This document shows, one piece after another, positions 9,871 through 18,414 of a stretch of 64,000 nucleotides of DNA (its first letter is position 1; each line of letters begins with the position of its first letter). Source of the stretch: Streptomyces sp. 135 (GTDB taxonomy: Bacteria; Actinomycetota; Actinomycetes; Streptomycetales; Streptomycetaceae); the NCBI RefSeq assembly GCF_020026305.1, contig NZ_CP075691.1, positions 2,666,001 to 2,730,000 on the forward strand, written 5' to 3'. Position numbers and translations under genes: made by a program. The notes below the pieces were generated by a model. It saw only the letters and a program-made list of their open reading frames with translations, had not been told where the DNA came from and did no database searches.

Positions 9871-9923
9871 CTCACGGATAGGATGCTTGTTAACCGTGAG
9901 TCGACTGTAGGCATGTCTCACGG
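9871..9923. promoter_or_regulatory. Three CTCACGG sites spaced exactly 23 bp
   Basis: The heptamer CTCACGG occurs at 9871-9877, inverted (CCGTGAG) at 9894-9900, and again direct at 9917-9923, so the starts are 23 bp apart. It sits between the divergent MBL hydrolase and CGNR regulator genes and covers the ribosome-binding region of the former. The arrangement looks like an operator for a dimeric regulator, most simply the adjacent CGNR protein; that link is inference. Confidence 0.5.
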
Positions 9924-9965
9924 ATGAAAGCAACCCGTACCATGAGGAGGGTGGAAGAGTTCGTG

Positions 9966-10544
9966 ATGGAAGAAGCAGCCCTGCCCTCGGCGCCGGGCGA
10001 GGCGGAGCACCCCGCCCTGGCCCTGGCCAACAGCGCCGTCGCCCTGCCCGGCGGCCACACGGCCGACCTCCTGAGCAGCCCGGCGCGGGCCGAGCAGTGG
10101 CTGGCGCGGCGCGAGCTCGCCCCCGCCGACGCCGGTCTGGCGGAGGTGTGCGCGACGCAACTGCGCTCGCTGCGCGAACAGGTCAGGTCACTGATGGCCT
10201 CCCGGGCCGCCGGCCTGCCCGCCCTGCCCGCCGCCGTCAGGGCGATCAACGACGCGATGACCCGGGTCCCCACCGCATCCCTGCTGCTGTGGGACGAGAA
10301 GACCGGCCCCTACCGCGCCGCACCCCACCCCACCACCGCGATCGTCGAGCACGCCCTGGCGCTCATCGCCGCCGACACCGCCGACCTGCTCACCTCCCCC
10401 GACGCCGCCCGCCTGACCGCCTGCGCCTCCCCGCCCTGCAACCGCTTCCTGCTCAAGCACGGCCGCCGCCAGTGGTGCTCCACCCGCTGCGGCGACCGCG
10501 CCCGTGCCGCCCGCGCCTACGCCCGCCGTACCGCGACGGACTGA
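9966..10544 (+). CDS. CGNR zinc-finger (ABATE-domain) transcriptional regulator
   Basis: About 192 residues. The N-terminal part (HPALALANSAVALPGG, then a helical stretch) matches the ABATE stress-response domain. The C-terminus has the four-Cys CGNR finger: CASPPCNRFLL followed by QWCSTRCGDRARAARAYARR. In this family the second half normally reads CGNR; here it is CGDR, a conservative change. ATG 9966 is preferred because GGAAG lies about 10 bp upstream; ATGs at 9924 and 9942 are in frame but poorly supported. It is probably the regulator of the divergent oxidoreductase/hydrolase pair. Confidence 0.82.
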   Translation: MEEAALPSAPGEAEHPALALANSAVALPGGHTADLLSSPARAEQWLARRELAPADAGLAEVCATQLRSLREQVRSLMASRAAGLPALPAAVRAINDAMTRVPTASLLLWDEKTGPYRAAPHPTTAIVEHALALIAADTADLLTSPDAARLTACASPPCNRFLLKHGRRQWCSTRCGDRARAARAYARRTATD

Positions 10545-10753
10545 CGACGCCGCATCGCCGGCTCGGCACGACACGCGAAATCGACTTCTCCTTGGGCAGC
10601 GCGGCGTCCCGCAGCCCGGTCAGCGCGCCCTCGCGGCCCTGCCCGCGCACCGTGAGGGACGGGCACCGGCGGCGTCGCCCGAGCTCTCCCGCCATCGGAA
10701 GCCCGGACCACCCGGGACGGCGGACGCACCGCATCCCCCGGCGGTCGGCGGAC

Positions 10754-10908
10754 GCACCACCCAGGCTGACGGAACACCGCACCGCCCGGGACGGGGCACC
10801 ACACCACCCAGGCCGACGGAACACCGCACCGCCCGGGACGGGGCACCACACCACCCAGGCCGACGGAACACCGCACCGCCCGGGACGGGAACCGCACCGC
10901 ACCCCCCG
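10754..10908. repeat. 47-bp tandem repeat, three units
   Basis: The word GACGGAACACCGCACCGCC starts at 10768, 10815 and 10862, exactly 47 bp apart, with the rest of the unit almost identical. The array is bracketed by copies of CCCCCGGCGGTCGGCGGACG (near 10736 and 10903). It lies in the 530-bp gap between the CGNR gene and the MreB-like remnant, where I see no credible gene. A short minus-strand stretch near 10570-10640 (EGALTGLRDAALPKEKS) could be another remnant. Confidence 0.8.
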
Positions 10909-11075
10909 GCGGTCGGCGGACGCACCACTCAACCCCCACCCCGACCAACACCACCCGTACGGCCGCGCCCCACCCGGCTCAGCCCGCCGCGCGCGGCCCC
11001 CGCGCGCGCCGCACGATGCGAGACAGGGCCGCAGACCGTCGGTCCGTATGGTCTGCGCTCTCGGGAGGACCTGCC

Positions 11076-11946
11076 ATGACCGTCAGTCTGGAGCAGTTGC
11101 GCCGCTGCCACATCGCCGTCGACCTGGGGGCCGCGCGGACCCGGGTGTTCGTGAAGGGCGCGGGCCTCGTCGTCGACGAGCCGAGCGCCGCCGCCGTGAA
11201 CACCCGCACGGGCGCGCTCATCGCGGTCGGCCAGTTCGCCGAGCAGATGACGGGCCGCACACCGGGATACATCCGCGTGGTCCGCCCCGTCTCCGGCGGC
11301 ACCGTCGTCGACATCGAGATGGCCCAGCGGATGCTGCGCCACCTCGGCTCGGGCTCGCCGTGCGCAGCGCCCCGAGGCGACGATGATCCTGGTCTGCGGC
11401 GCCGCCACCACCCAGGTCGCGGTCCTCTCCATGGGTTCGATCGTGACGGCCGAACGGATCCCCGTGGGCGGCGAGGCCATCGACCACGCGATCGTCCAGC
11501 ACCTGCGCCACCAGCACGAACTGATGCTGCCCTCCCAGTCCGTACGCCCCCTCCAGCTCGCCCTGAGCGGCAACGGCCTCACCCCGCACGGCCCGGAGTC
11601 CACGGAGATCCACGGCAGGGACGTCGCGACGGGCCTCGCCCGCTCGGTCCACGTCGACACCGCCGCCGTCCGCGACGCGATCCACACCCCGCTCACCGCC
11701 GTGCTCGACGGCATCGGCAAGGTGCTGCGGGTCTGCCCGCCGGACCTGGTCGCCGACCTCGCGGACCGCGGGATCATGATGGTCGGCGGCAGCGCGCGGC
11801 TCCCCGGGCTCGACCAGATGCTGCGGGACGCGACCGGAATGCCCGTACAAATCGCGGAACGGCCCGATGTGTGCGCCGTGCTGGGCCTCGGTGCCATGCT
11901 GGAGGGCAAGACCCAGCCGCTGGTCCTGGACCCGCTGTCCGCCTGA
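11076..11946 (+). pseudogene. MreB/Mbl-like actin-fold protein, internally deleted
   Basis: The start ATG 11076 has GGGAGG upstream and begins MTVSLEQLRRCHIAVDLGAARTRV, the phosphate-1 motif of the actin/Hsp70 ATPase fold. About 100 residues run to MLRHLGSGS near 11360. The frame then changes and the homologous reading resumes at about 11383 with ILVCGAATTQVAVLSMG (phosphate-2 region), continuing through MMVGGSARLPGLDQML and ending LDPLSA at 11946. Relative to MreB/Mbl, roughly 70-80 residues between the two parts are missing and the junction is out of frame. Streptomyces do have a shortened MreB-like paralogue, but the frame change argues for a broken gene or a sequence error here. Confidence 0.7.
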
Positions 11947-11981
11947 CCGGCGCGCTGCCCCGAGCCGGCGACACGGAGCGC

Positions 11982-13646
11982 GTGACCGAGATGCCCGACG
12001 GAGCGGAGGCGCCGCTGCCGCCGATGCCACTGCTGGAGGCCGTCCTCAGCGTCGGCACGGATCTCGGCCTGCACGCCACGCTCCAGCACATCGTGGACAG
12101 CGCGGCCCGGCTGACCGGGGCGGAGTACGGCACACTCGACGTCGGCGGTGCCGGTGCCGGCGCCGGCGGAGTGTCCGCCCACGAAGGCCCCGCCGAGGAG
12201 GCGGGCGGTGACGTCATCCGCGTACCGATCCCCGTCCAGGACGAGGCGTTCGGCGACCTCCTGCTCGCGAAGAAGACGCGGGGGCCGTTCACCGACGAGG
12301 ACCGGCAGCTCCTGAAGGTCCTGGCGAGCCAGGCGGGCATCGCGATCGGCAACGCCCGCCTGTTCGAGGCGGCCCGGCAGCGGGAGCGCTGGATCGAGGG
12401 CGCGGCGGCGGTCACCACGGCCCTGCTCACCGGCGAGGCGGCGGCCGACGCGCTGATGACGGTCGCGGACCGGGCACGGATCCTCGCGGGCGCGGCGGCG
12501 GGCGTGATCCTGCAGCCCACGGAGGCGGGCGGCATGCGGATCGTCGCCGCCTCCACGGACGGCGAACCCCACGGCTGGGGCGCCTCGGCGGGCGACCGCC
12601 CCCCGGACACCGGGCCCGCCACGGCGACCACGACGCCCCGGACGGACCGGACGGACCAGGCGGACCAGGTGAACCGGGCGAACCGGGCGAACCGGGCAGA
12701 CCCGACGGAGAAGACCCCGCCGCCCGACACCGACACCTCCCCCGGCACAGAACCCCCCAGCCCAGGCCCAAGCCCCGGCCCCACGCCCTCACCACCCACC
12801 TACGACGACCTCATCGGCACCACCATCGAACCCGGCAGCGCGGTCCTCACCCAACTGCTCGGCGGCGAACCGGTGTTCATCGAGGACTCCGCGACCGACC
12901 CCCGGATGACGACCCACGTACGCGTCCGTTTCGGCCCCAGCATGATGCTGCCGCTCCAGGCCGGCGGCCGGCTCATCGGGACGCTCGCGCTGCCCCGCAG
13001 ACGGGGCGCCCCCGCCTACACCGCCGCCGAGCGGCTGCTCGCCACCCAGTTCGCCTCGCAGGCCGCCCTCGCGCTGGTCCTCGCCGACGCCCAGCAGAGC
13101 AGGGAGCGCCTCGCGGTCTTCGAGGACCGCGACCGCATCGCCCGCGACCTGCACGACCTCGTCGTCCAGCGCCTCTTCGCGACCGGGATGATGCTGGAGT
13201 CGACCCGCCGCAAGGCCCGGTCGACGAAGGTCGAGTCCACCCTCGACCAGGCCGTCGACGAGCTGGAGTCCACCATCCAGGAGGTCCGCACGGCCATCTT
13301 CGCCCTCCAGCAGCCGCCCGCCGACGCCCCGACCACCTTCCGCGGCAAGGTCCTGCGCGAGACGGCGGGCGCCGCCGCGCTCCTCGGCGTCCAGCCCTCG
13401 GTGCACTTCGCCGGCGCGGTCGACACCCGGATCGCGGACCCGGCGGGGAGCCATCTCCTCGCCGCCCTGCGCCGGGCCCTGGCCGCCGTGTCGCGCCGTA
13501 CCGGCGTCACCCGGGTCGACGTGGCGGTCGACGCGCGGGCCACGCTCCCCGACGGCCGCGAAGGCGTACGTCTGACGGTGTACGACGACGGGGCCACGGA
13601 CGGCGTGGAGGCGGGCACGACGGTCACCTGGCAGGCACCGCTGTAG
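11982..13646 (+). CDS. GAF-domain sensor histidine kinase (HisKA_3 type)
   Basis: About 554 residues. A GAF domain (LLEAVLSVGTDLGLHATLQHIVD, TGAEYGTLDV) is followed by a second GAF interrupted by a low-complexity insert rich in D, Q, N, T and P (about residues 215-270), then MLPLQAGGRLIGTLALPR. The dimerisation/phosphoacceptor helix is canonical: DRDRIARDLHDLVVQRLFA. The ATPase domain is degenerate: the expected Asn of the N box is absent (AALRRALAAVSRRTG), VYDDG remains as a G1-like box, and the protein ends before any G2 box. It may be a DevS-like sensor that has lost ATP binding. GTG 11982 or ATG 11991 could be the start. Confidence 0.75.
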   Translation: MTEMPDGAEAPLPPMPLLEAVLSVGTDLGLHATLQHIVDSAARLTGAEYGTLDVGGAGAGAGGVSAHEGPAEEAGGDVIRVPIPVQDEAFGDLLLAKKTRGPFTDEDRQLLKVLASQAGIAIGNARLFEAARQRERWIEGAAAVTTALLTGEAAADALMTVADRARILAGAAAGVILQPTEAGGMRIVAASTDGEPHGWGASAGDRPPDTGPATATTTPRTDRTDQADQVNRANRANRADPTEKTPPPDTDTSPGTEPPSPGPSPGPTPSPPTYDDLIGTTIEPGSAVLTQLLGGEPVFIEDSATDPRMTTHVRVRFGPSMMLPLQAGGRLIGTLALPRRRGAPAYTAAERLLATQFASQAALALVLADAQQSRERLAVFEDRDRIARDLHDLVVQRLFATGMMLESTRRKARSTKVESTLDQAVDELESTIQEVRTAIFALQQPPADAPTTFRGKVLRETAGAAALLGVQPSVHFAGAVDTRIADPAGSHLLAALRRALAAVSRRTGVTRVDVAVDARATLPDGREGVRLTVYDDGATDGVEAGTTVTWQAPL

Positions 13647-13667
13647 AGGGCCCGGCGGCGCGGCGGG

Positions 13668-15620
13668 TCAGAGCGCGACCACCGTCACCTCCGTGGCCTT
13701 CACGCTGGTCCACACCTCGGCGCCGTCCACGAGCCCCAGTTCGGCCGCCGCCTGCGGGGTGATCTCGGCGACCAGGTCGGGCGCCTGCCCCGAGACGATC
13801 AGGACCCGCAGCCTGCTCCCGGCGGCCGTGATCTCCCGCACCGTCCCGCGCCATACGTTGCGCGGGCTCCCCTCGGGCCGGCCGCGGTGCACGGAGACGG
13901 CCTCCGGCGCGATGACGGCGAGCGCCCGCGTGCCCTCGGCCGGCGGGTCGGCGACGACCAGCCGCCCCTCCCCCGCCAGCACGAGCGTGCCGTCCGCGGC
14001 GGCCGTGCACGGCCAGGCGTTGCGGCCGAGCATCCGCGCCACCCAGGGCGAGCGCGGGTGCCGGGTGACTTCGGCGGGCGGCGCGTCCTGCAACGTACGC
14101 CCGTCGTCGAGTACGAGGACCCGGTCGGCCAGCGACACCGCCTCGACGGGGTCGTGTGTGACGACGAGGCAGACCCCGCCGAAGCCGTCGAGGTGACGCC
14201 GCAGGGTGTGCCGGACGTGGGCGCGGGTGGTCTGGTCGAGGGCGGCGAGCGGTTCGTCCAGGAGCAGCAGCCGGGGCCGGGCGGCGAGCGCCCGCGCGAG
14301 GGCGACCCGCTGGGCCTGCCCGCCGGACAGCTGCGCGGGCCTGCGGTGCGCGAGGTGGCCGACGCCGAGCCGGTCCAGCCAGGCCTGCGCCTCATGGCGG
14401 GCCCGCGCGCGCCGCACGCCCTGTGCGCGCAGCCCGTAGGCGGTGTTGCCGAGCGCGCTCAGATGCGGGAAGAGCGCGCCTTCCTGGGGCACCCAGGCGA
14501 CTCCCCGGCGGTGCGGCGGCAGCGCGGTGACGTCGCGCTCGCCGAGCCGCAGCCGGGCGTGGGCGCGGGGCGTCAGGCCGAGGAGGGCGCGCAGCAGGGT
14601 GGTCTTGCCCGCGCCGTTGGGCCCGACGACGGCGATGGTGGTGCCGGGTTCCGCGTCGAGGGTCTGCTGGTTGGCGCCGGTGACGTCGGCGTGCAGACCC
14701 CATTTCTCCTGCGGTCCCGCGGCTTCGACGAGCGGCTCGGGCCCGTCCTCCGCCACCGGGTCGTTCCCCGGTGCGGCGGCCGGTGCGGCGGCCGGATCGG
14801 CGGTCCTCATGGTCGCTCCGGCCGACCATCGCCCCCGCAGCCCGATCAGCACGGCCATGGCGATGGCGAGCAGCAGCAGCGACAGGGAGGTCGCGGCCTC
14901 CGGGGAGTCCTGGAGCAGCAGGTACACCTGGAGCGGCAGGGTCTGCGTGGTGCCGGGGAGGTTGCCCGCGAAGGTGATGGTCGCGCCGAACTCGCCGAGC
15001 GCCCGCGCCCAGGTCAGCGCGGCCCCGGCGACCAGCCCGGGGGCGACCATCGGCAGCGTGACGGTGAAGAACACCCGTACGGGAGAGGCCCCCAGGGAGG
15101 CCGCCGTCTCCTCGAAGCCGGGCCGCAGCCCGCCGAGCGCGCCCTCCAGGCTGATCACGAGGAACGGCATCGACACGAACGTCGCCGCGACCACCGCGCC
15201 GGAGGTGTGGAACGGCAGCACGATCCCGAACGTGTTCTCCAGCCACGGCCCGAGCAGCCCGCGCCGCCCGAAGCCGAGCAGCAGCGCGACGCCGCCGACG
15301 GTCGGTGGCAGCACCATCGGGAGCAGCACGAGGGACCGTACGAAGGCCTTCCCGGGGAAGTCCACGCGCGCGAGCAGCCAGGCCAGCGGCACCCCGAGCA
15401 GCAGGGAGAACCCGAGCGCCCAGAAGGACACCAGCATCGACAGCTTCAGGGCCTCGGTGACGCCGGGCGCGGAGAGGTGGCCGGCCAGCTCGCCCCACTC
15501 GGTGCGGACGAGGATGCCGATGAGCGGCATCAACAGGAACGCGACCGCCACGAGCGCGGGCAGCGCGAGGGCGAGGGGCGTCCGGGGACGCCCCGGCGCG
15601 CGGGGACGGAGGCGGCTCAT
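13668..15620 (-). CDS. modBC: Molybdate ABC transporter, fused permease and ATPase
   Basis: About 650 residues in one reading frame. The N-terminal half is ModB: five to six membrane helices with the EAA-type loop EETAASLGASPVRVFFTVTLP. After a Pro/Ala linker comes ModC: Walker A GPNGAGKTT, Q-loop VPQEGALFPHLS, signature LSGGQAQRVALARAL, Walker B LLLLDEPLAALD, H-loop VVTHDPVEA, and a C-terminal TOBE/Mop domain (EITAAGSRLRVLI). Start ATG 15620 has AGGACC upstream. Fusion of the two subunits occurs in actinomycetes and enforces stoichiometry. It converges with the histidine kinase gene 21 bp away. Confidence 0.9.
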   Translation of the reverse strand: MSRLRPRAPGRPRTPLALALPALVAVAFLLMPLIGILVRTEWGELAGHLSAPGVTEALKLSMLVSFWALGFSLLLGVPLAWLLARVDFPGKAFVRSLVLLPMVLPPTVGGVALLLGFGRRGLLGPWLENTFGIVLPFHTSGAVVAATFVSMPFLVISLEGALGGLRPGFEETAASLGASPVRVFFTVTLPMVAPGLVAGAALTWARALGEFGATITFAGNLPGTTQTLPLQVYLLLQDSPEAATSLSLLLLAIAMAVLIGLRGRWSAGATMRTADPAAAPAAAPGNDPVAEDGPEPLVEAAGPQEKWGLHADVTGANQQTLDAEPGTTIAVVGPNGAGKTTLLRALLGLTPRAHARLRLGERDVTALPPHRRGVAWVPQEGALFPHLSALGNTAYGLRAQGVRRARARHEAQAWLDRLGVGHLAHRRPAQLSGGQAQRVALARALAARPRLLLLDEPLAALDQTTRAHVRHTLRRHLDGFGGVCLVVTHDPVEAVSLADRVLVLDDGRTLQDAPPAEVTRHPRSPWVARMLGRNAWPCTAAADGTLVLAGEGRLVVADPPAEGTRALAVIAPEAVSVHRGRPEGSPRNVWRGTVREITAAGSRLRVLIVSGQAPDLVAEITPQAAAELGLVDGAEVWTSVKATEVTVVAL

Positions 15621-15745
15621 CGGCGGTCCTGGGATCGGTGGTCTGACGCGAAACGTACGACCGGGCGCCCGCTGCGGGGAGGCGTCGGGCACCCGGAAGT
15701 CGAGGTACCGGCAGCGAAGGCCCGCCAAGCCGGTGGACCGGAAAC

Positions 15746-15783
15746 GGGCCTCCGGAAGCCGGTCTACCGGAAGCGGAGGCCCC
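15746..15783 (-). terminator. Stem-loop between modA and modBC
   Basis: GGGCCTCCG and CGGAGGCCC, with inner arms CCGG/CCGG, form a near-perfect hairpin around the loop TCTA. It starts just past the modA stop codon and lies in the 164-bp gap before modBC. It may be a partial terminator lowering expression of the membrane components relative to the binding protein, or an mRNA stabiliser. Confidence 0.55.
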
Positions 15784-15784
15784 G

Positions 15785-16594
15785 CTACGGCTTCTGGAAG
15801 CCCGCGTCCCGCAGGATCTTCTGTGCCTCGGGGCCGCTGAGCCACTTCACGAACGCGGCGGCGGCAGCGTCGTTCTCGGAGCTCTTGAGGGTCGCGGCGG
15901 GGTAGGACGCCACGGCGTTCTGCGCGTCCGGGATCTCGACGGCGTCGATCTTGCCGGGCGCGGTGGCCGCGTCCGTCCGGTAGACGATCCCGGCGTCGGC
16001 CTCGCCGAGTTCGACCTTGCTCTGCACGGAGCGGACGTTGGCCTCCTTCGACACGGGCTTCACCTCGACGCCCTGCCGGTCAAGGACCTCCTTGCTGTAG
16101 CGCCCGACCGGCACGGTGTCGTCCGCGAGTACGACCTTAAGCCCGCGGTCCGCGAGGTCCTTCAGCCCCTTGATCCGGTCCGGGTTGCCCTCACGCGTGG
16201 CGATCACGAGCCGGTTCTTGGCGATCACGGTGGGCGCGCCGGTCTCCGCCTTGAGCCCGTCCATGGTCTTGGTGTCGGCCGTGACCAGCACATCGGCGGG
16301 CGAGCCCTGCTTGACCTGCGCGGCGAGCTCCTGCGAACCGGCCGCGGAGATGGTGAGGTCCGTGCCCGGGTGCTCCTTCTCGTACGCCTTCTCGGCGGTG
16401 GCGAAGACATCGGTGAGGGAGGAGGCGGCGAGGACGGTGAGACGGACGTGCTCGCCGTCGGCCCCCCCGCCCTTCTTGCCCGCACTGTCGTCGTCATCAC
16501 CGCAGGCGGCGGCGAGCGGAACGAGCAGCGCGACGGTCGCGGCAGCGGCGGCGGCACGGCGGACGGCGGGGAACTTCGGGTGGCACGGGGACAT
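15785..16594 (-). CDS. modA: Molybdate-binding lipoprotein
   Basis: About 269 residues. A basic start, a hydrophobic stretch and the lipobox LAAAC give a lipid-anchored protein outside the membrane. The mature part is a classical ModA periplasmic-binding fold: LTVLAASSLTDVF, then ISAAGSQELAAQVKQGSPADVLVTAD, VIAKNRLVIATREGN, AGIVYRTDA and the end WLSGPEAQKILRDAGF. ATG 16594 is chosen over the upstream in-frame ATG because AGGAG lies about 8 bp before it. It binds molybdate or tungstate and delivers it to the ModBC fusion. Confidence 0.93.
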   Translation of the reverse strand: MSPCHPKFPAVRRAAAAAATVALLVPLAAACGDDDDSAGKKGGGADGEHVRLTVLAASSLTDVFATAEKAYEKEHPGTDLTISAAGSQELAAQVKQGSPADVLVTADTKTMDGLKAETGAPTVIAKNRLVIATREGNPDRIKGLKDLADRGLKVVLADDTVPVGRYSKEVLDRQGVEVKPVSKEANVRSVQSKVELGEADAGIVYRTDAATAPGKIDAVEIPDAQNAVASYPAATLKSSENDAAAAAFVKWLSGPEAQKILRDAGFQKP

Positions 16595-16629
16595 GGCTGG
16601 GGCTCCTGGCTCAGGCACGGTCGATCGGC

Positions 16630-17028
16630 TCAGACACGGTCGATGTGCACGCTGGTGGACTTGACCCGGGCGGTGGCCTGTACCCCGACCTCCAGGCCGA
16701 GTTCCTCCACCGCCTCACGGGTCAGCAGGGAGACCAGGCGGTGCGGGCCCGCCTGGATCTCCACCTGGGCGGCGACGTCACCGAGCTTCACGGCGGTGAC
16801 GATGCCGGGGAAGGCGTTGCGGGCGGAGGTGTACGGGACGTCGTCCTCGGCCGCGCCACCGCCCTGCGCGACCTCGATGGAGAAGGCGGCCAGGTCACGG
16901 CCGTCGATGAGCCGCCGCCCGCCTTCGTCGCGGTGCGTGGCGACCCGGCCGGCGTCCGCCCAGCGGCGGGCGGTGTCGGGACTGACCCCGAGCAGACGCG
17001 CGGCCTGCCCGATCGTGTAGGACTGCAT
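16630..17028 (-). CDS. HTH-TOBE molybdate-binding protein
   Basis: About 132 residues. A MerR-like/excisionase-like winged helix (MQSYTIGQAARLLGVSPDTARRWADAG) is followed by a single Mop/TOBE domain (ARNAFPGIVTAVKLGDVAAQVEI, HRLVSLLTREAVEEL). This is the ModE-like small regulator layout frequent in actinomycetes. It is first in the operon with modA (35 bp gap) and modBC, so it probably senses molybdate and controls or buffers it. ATG 17028 is used because the domain begins there; a leaderless message is possible, as the upstream bases are AT-rich promoter-like sequence. Confidence 0.85.
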   Translation of the reverse strand: MQSYTIGQAARLLGVSPDTARRWADAGRVATHRDEGGRRLIDGRDLAAFSIEVAQGGGAAEDDVPYTSARNAFPGIVTAVKLGDVAAQVEIQAGPHRLVSLLTREAVEELGLEVGVQATARVKSTSVHIDRV

Positions 17029-17196
17029 GTGCGACAAGATAGGCCCGATCGGCTCGCATCTGAAATATTTGATCGGATTCTCCATGGCAGCTGCGCCCGC
17101 CCCTGGAGGAAGCCCCAAAGGGCCGGCCGCGCTCCACGGAGCCAGGCACTGCGGACCGCCAGGCATACCTCGGCCCAGTCGGCCAACTCGCCCCGC

Positions 17197-18282
17197 ATGG
17201 CACTCTTCGGCAAGCACAAGCGCGACAACGAACACGAGCGCGAGCACGAGCACGACCACGACGACCACCACGACAGGTCCCACGCCCCCAGGAGCGAGCA
17301 CGGCCCGGCCCCCGAGGTGGAGGAGGCGGCCCCCGACGAACCCACCGACCTGCCCGCCCGCTCCTGGTGGTCGGTGCTGCGCCGCACCGGCCAGGAGTTC
17401 ATGGACGACGACCTGCCGGACCGGGCCGCCGCCCTGACCTACTACGGCGTCCTGTCGCTCTTCCCCGCGCTGCTCGTCCTGGTCTCGGTCCTCGGCGTGA
17501 TCGGGAAGAAGGCCACCGACTCCGTGCTGAACAACCTGGACAAGCTGGCCCCGGGCCCGGTGCGCGACCTGTTGAGCGACGCCGTACGCCAGTTGGAGGG
17601 CAGCGGCGGCACCAGCGGCGTGGTGGCGATCGCGGGCCTGGTCCTCGCCATGTGGTCCGCGTCCGGTTACGTGGGGGCCTTCATCCGCGCCTCCAACGCC
17701 GTCTACGACCTGCCCGAGGGCCGCCCGGTGTGGAAGCTGACACCGCTGCGGATCGCGCTGACCGTGGCCCTGATGATCCTGCTCGCCATCAGCGCGCTGC
17801 TCGTGGTCTTCACGGGACCGCTCGCCGAGCGCGCGGGTGACGCCGTCGGCGTGGGCGACGCGGCGGTCACCGCCTGGTCCATCGCGAAGTGGCCGGTGCT
17901 GCTGATCATCGTCATCATGATGATCGCCCTGCTGTTCTGGCGTGCCCCCAACGTCCGCGGCCCCGGCTTCCGCTGGCTGAGCCCCGGCAGCGTGCTCGCC
18001 GTACTCCTGTGGTTGCTGGCCTCCGGCGGCTTCGCGCTCTACGTCGCGAATTTCGCCTCGTACAACAAGACGTACGGCGCCCTGGCCGGTGTCGTCATCT
18101 TCCTGGTCTGGCTGTGGCTGTCGAACCTCGCCATCCTGCTCGGCCTGGAATTCGACGCCGAACTGGCCCGCCAGCGCGCGATCAGCGGCGGCATGCCCGC
18201 CGAGGAGGAGCCGTACGTGGAACCCCGCGACACCCGCACCTGGCCCCGCCGCCGCGACTCCCGCCCCGACCCGGCACCCTGA
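17197..18282 (+). CDS. YihY/BrkB-family membrane protein
   Basis: About 361 residues. A charged, His/Asp/Glu-rich N-terminus (EHEREHEHDHDDHHDRSH) precedes the YihY core: DDLPDRAAALTYYGVLSLFPALL, MWSASGYVGAFIRASNAVYDLPE, FWRAPNVRGPGFRWLSPGS and FLVWLWLSNLAILLGLEFDAEL, with six membrane helices. Despite old names (ribonuclease BN, virulence factor BrkB) the role is not settled. The His-rich head could bind metal. It is divergent from the molybdate operon. Confidence 0.88.
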   Translation: MALFGKHKRDNEHEREHEHDHDDHHDRSHAPRSEHGPAPEVEEAAPDEPTDLPARSWWSVLRRTGQEFMDDDLPDRAAALTYYGVLSLFPALLVLVSVLGVIGKKATDSVLNNLDKLAPGPVRDLLSDAVRQLEGSGGTSGVVAIAGLVLAMWSASGYVGAFIRASNAVYDLPEGRPVWKLTPLRIALTVALMILLAISALLVVFTGPLAERAGDAVGVGDAAVTAWSIAKWPVLLIIVIMMIALLFWRAPNVRGPGFRWLSPGSVLAVLLWLLASGGFALYVANFASYNKTYGALAGVVIFLVWLWLSNLAILLGLEFDAELARQRAISGGMPAEEEPYVEPRDTRTWPRRRDSRPDPAP

Positions 18283-18311
18283 CGCGGCACGCCTTGGTCC
18301 GGACGCGCTAA

Positions 18312-18341
18312 AGGGGCCGGCGCGTCAGCGCGGCGGCCCCT
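18312..18341 (+). terminator. Hairpin after the YihY gene
   Basis: AGGGGCCG pairs with CGGCCCCT around a GC-rich interior, about 30 bp past the stop codon. It marks the end of the conserved block before the accessory region. Confidence 0.6.
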
Positions 18342-18390
18342 GTTCCACCGTCTTCACGGGTAGAAACGGTTCTGCTGGGAGAACCCTGTG

Positions 18391-18414
18391 TGGGGCGGGT
18401 GGGACTCGAACCCA
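18391..18414 (-). other. tRNA 3'-end-like sequence, possible attachment site
   Basis: On the minus strand the sequence reads as a T arm plus acceptor strand: TGGGTTCGAGTCCCA followed by CCCGCCCCA. No anticodon or D arm can be folded upstream, so this is not a whole tRNA. Such 3' fragments are left as att sites by integrases that target tRNA genes. It lies exactly where the conserved gene block ends and IS-rich DNA begins, which supports an island boundary. From here to about 18827 I see no gene. Confidence 0.5.

Noticed and set aside
7509..9914. Minus-strand open frame of 801 codons
   Set aside because: It spans two well-supported genes (LLM oxidoreductase and MBL hydrolase) in another frame and is Pro/Arg-rich noise except for a possible remnant near its end.
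10754..10908. Possible CRISPR array
   Set aside because: The 47-bp units are tandem without unique spacers, and there are no cas genes in the window.
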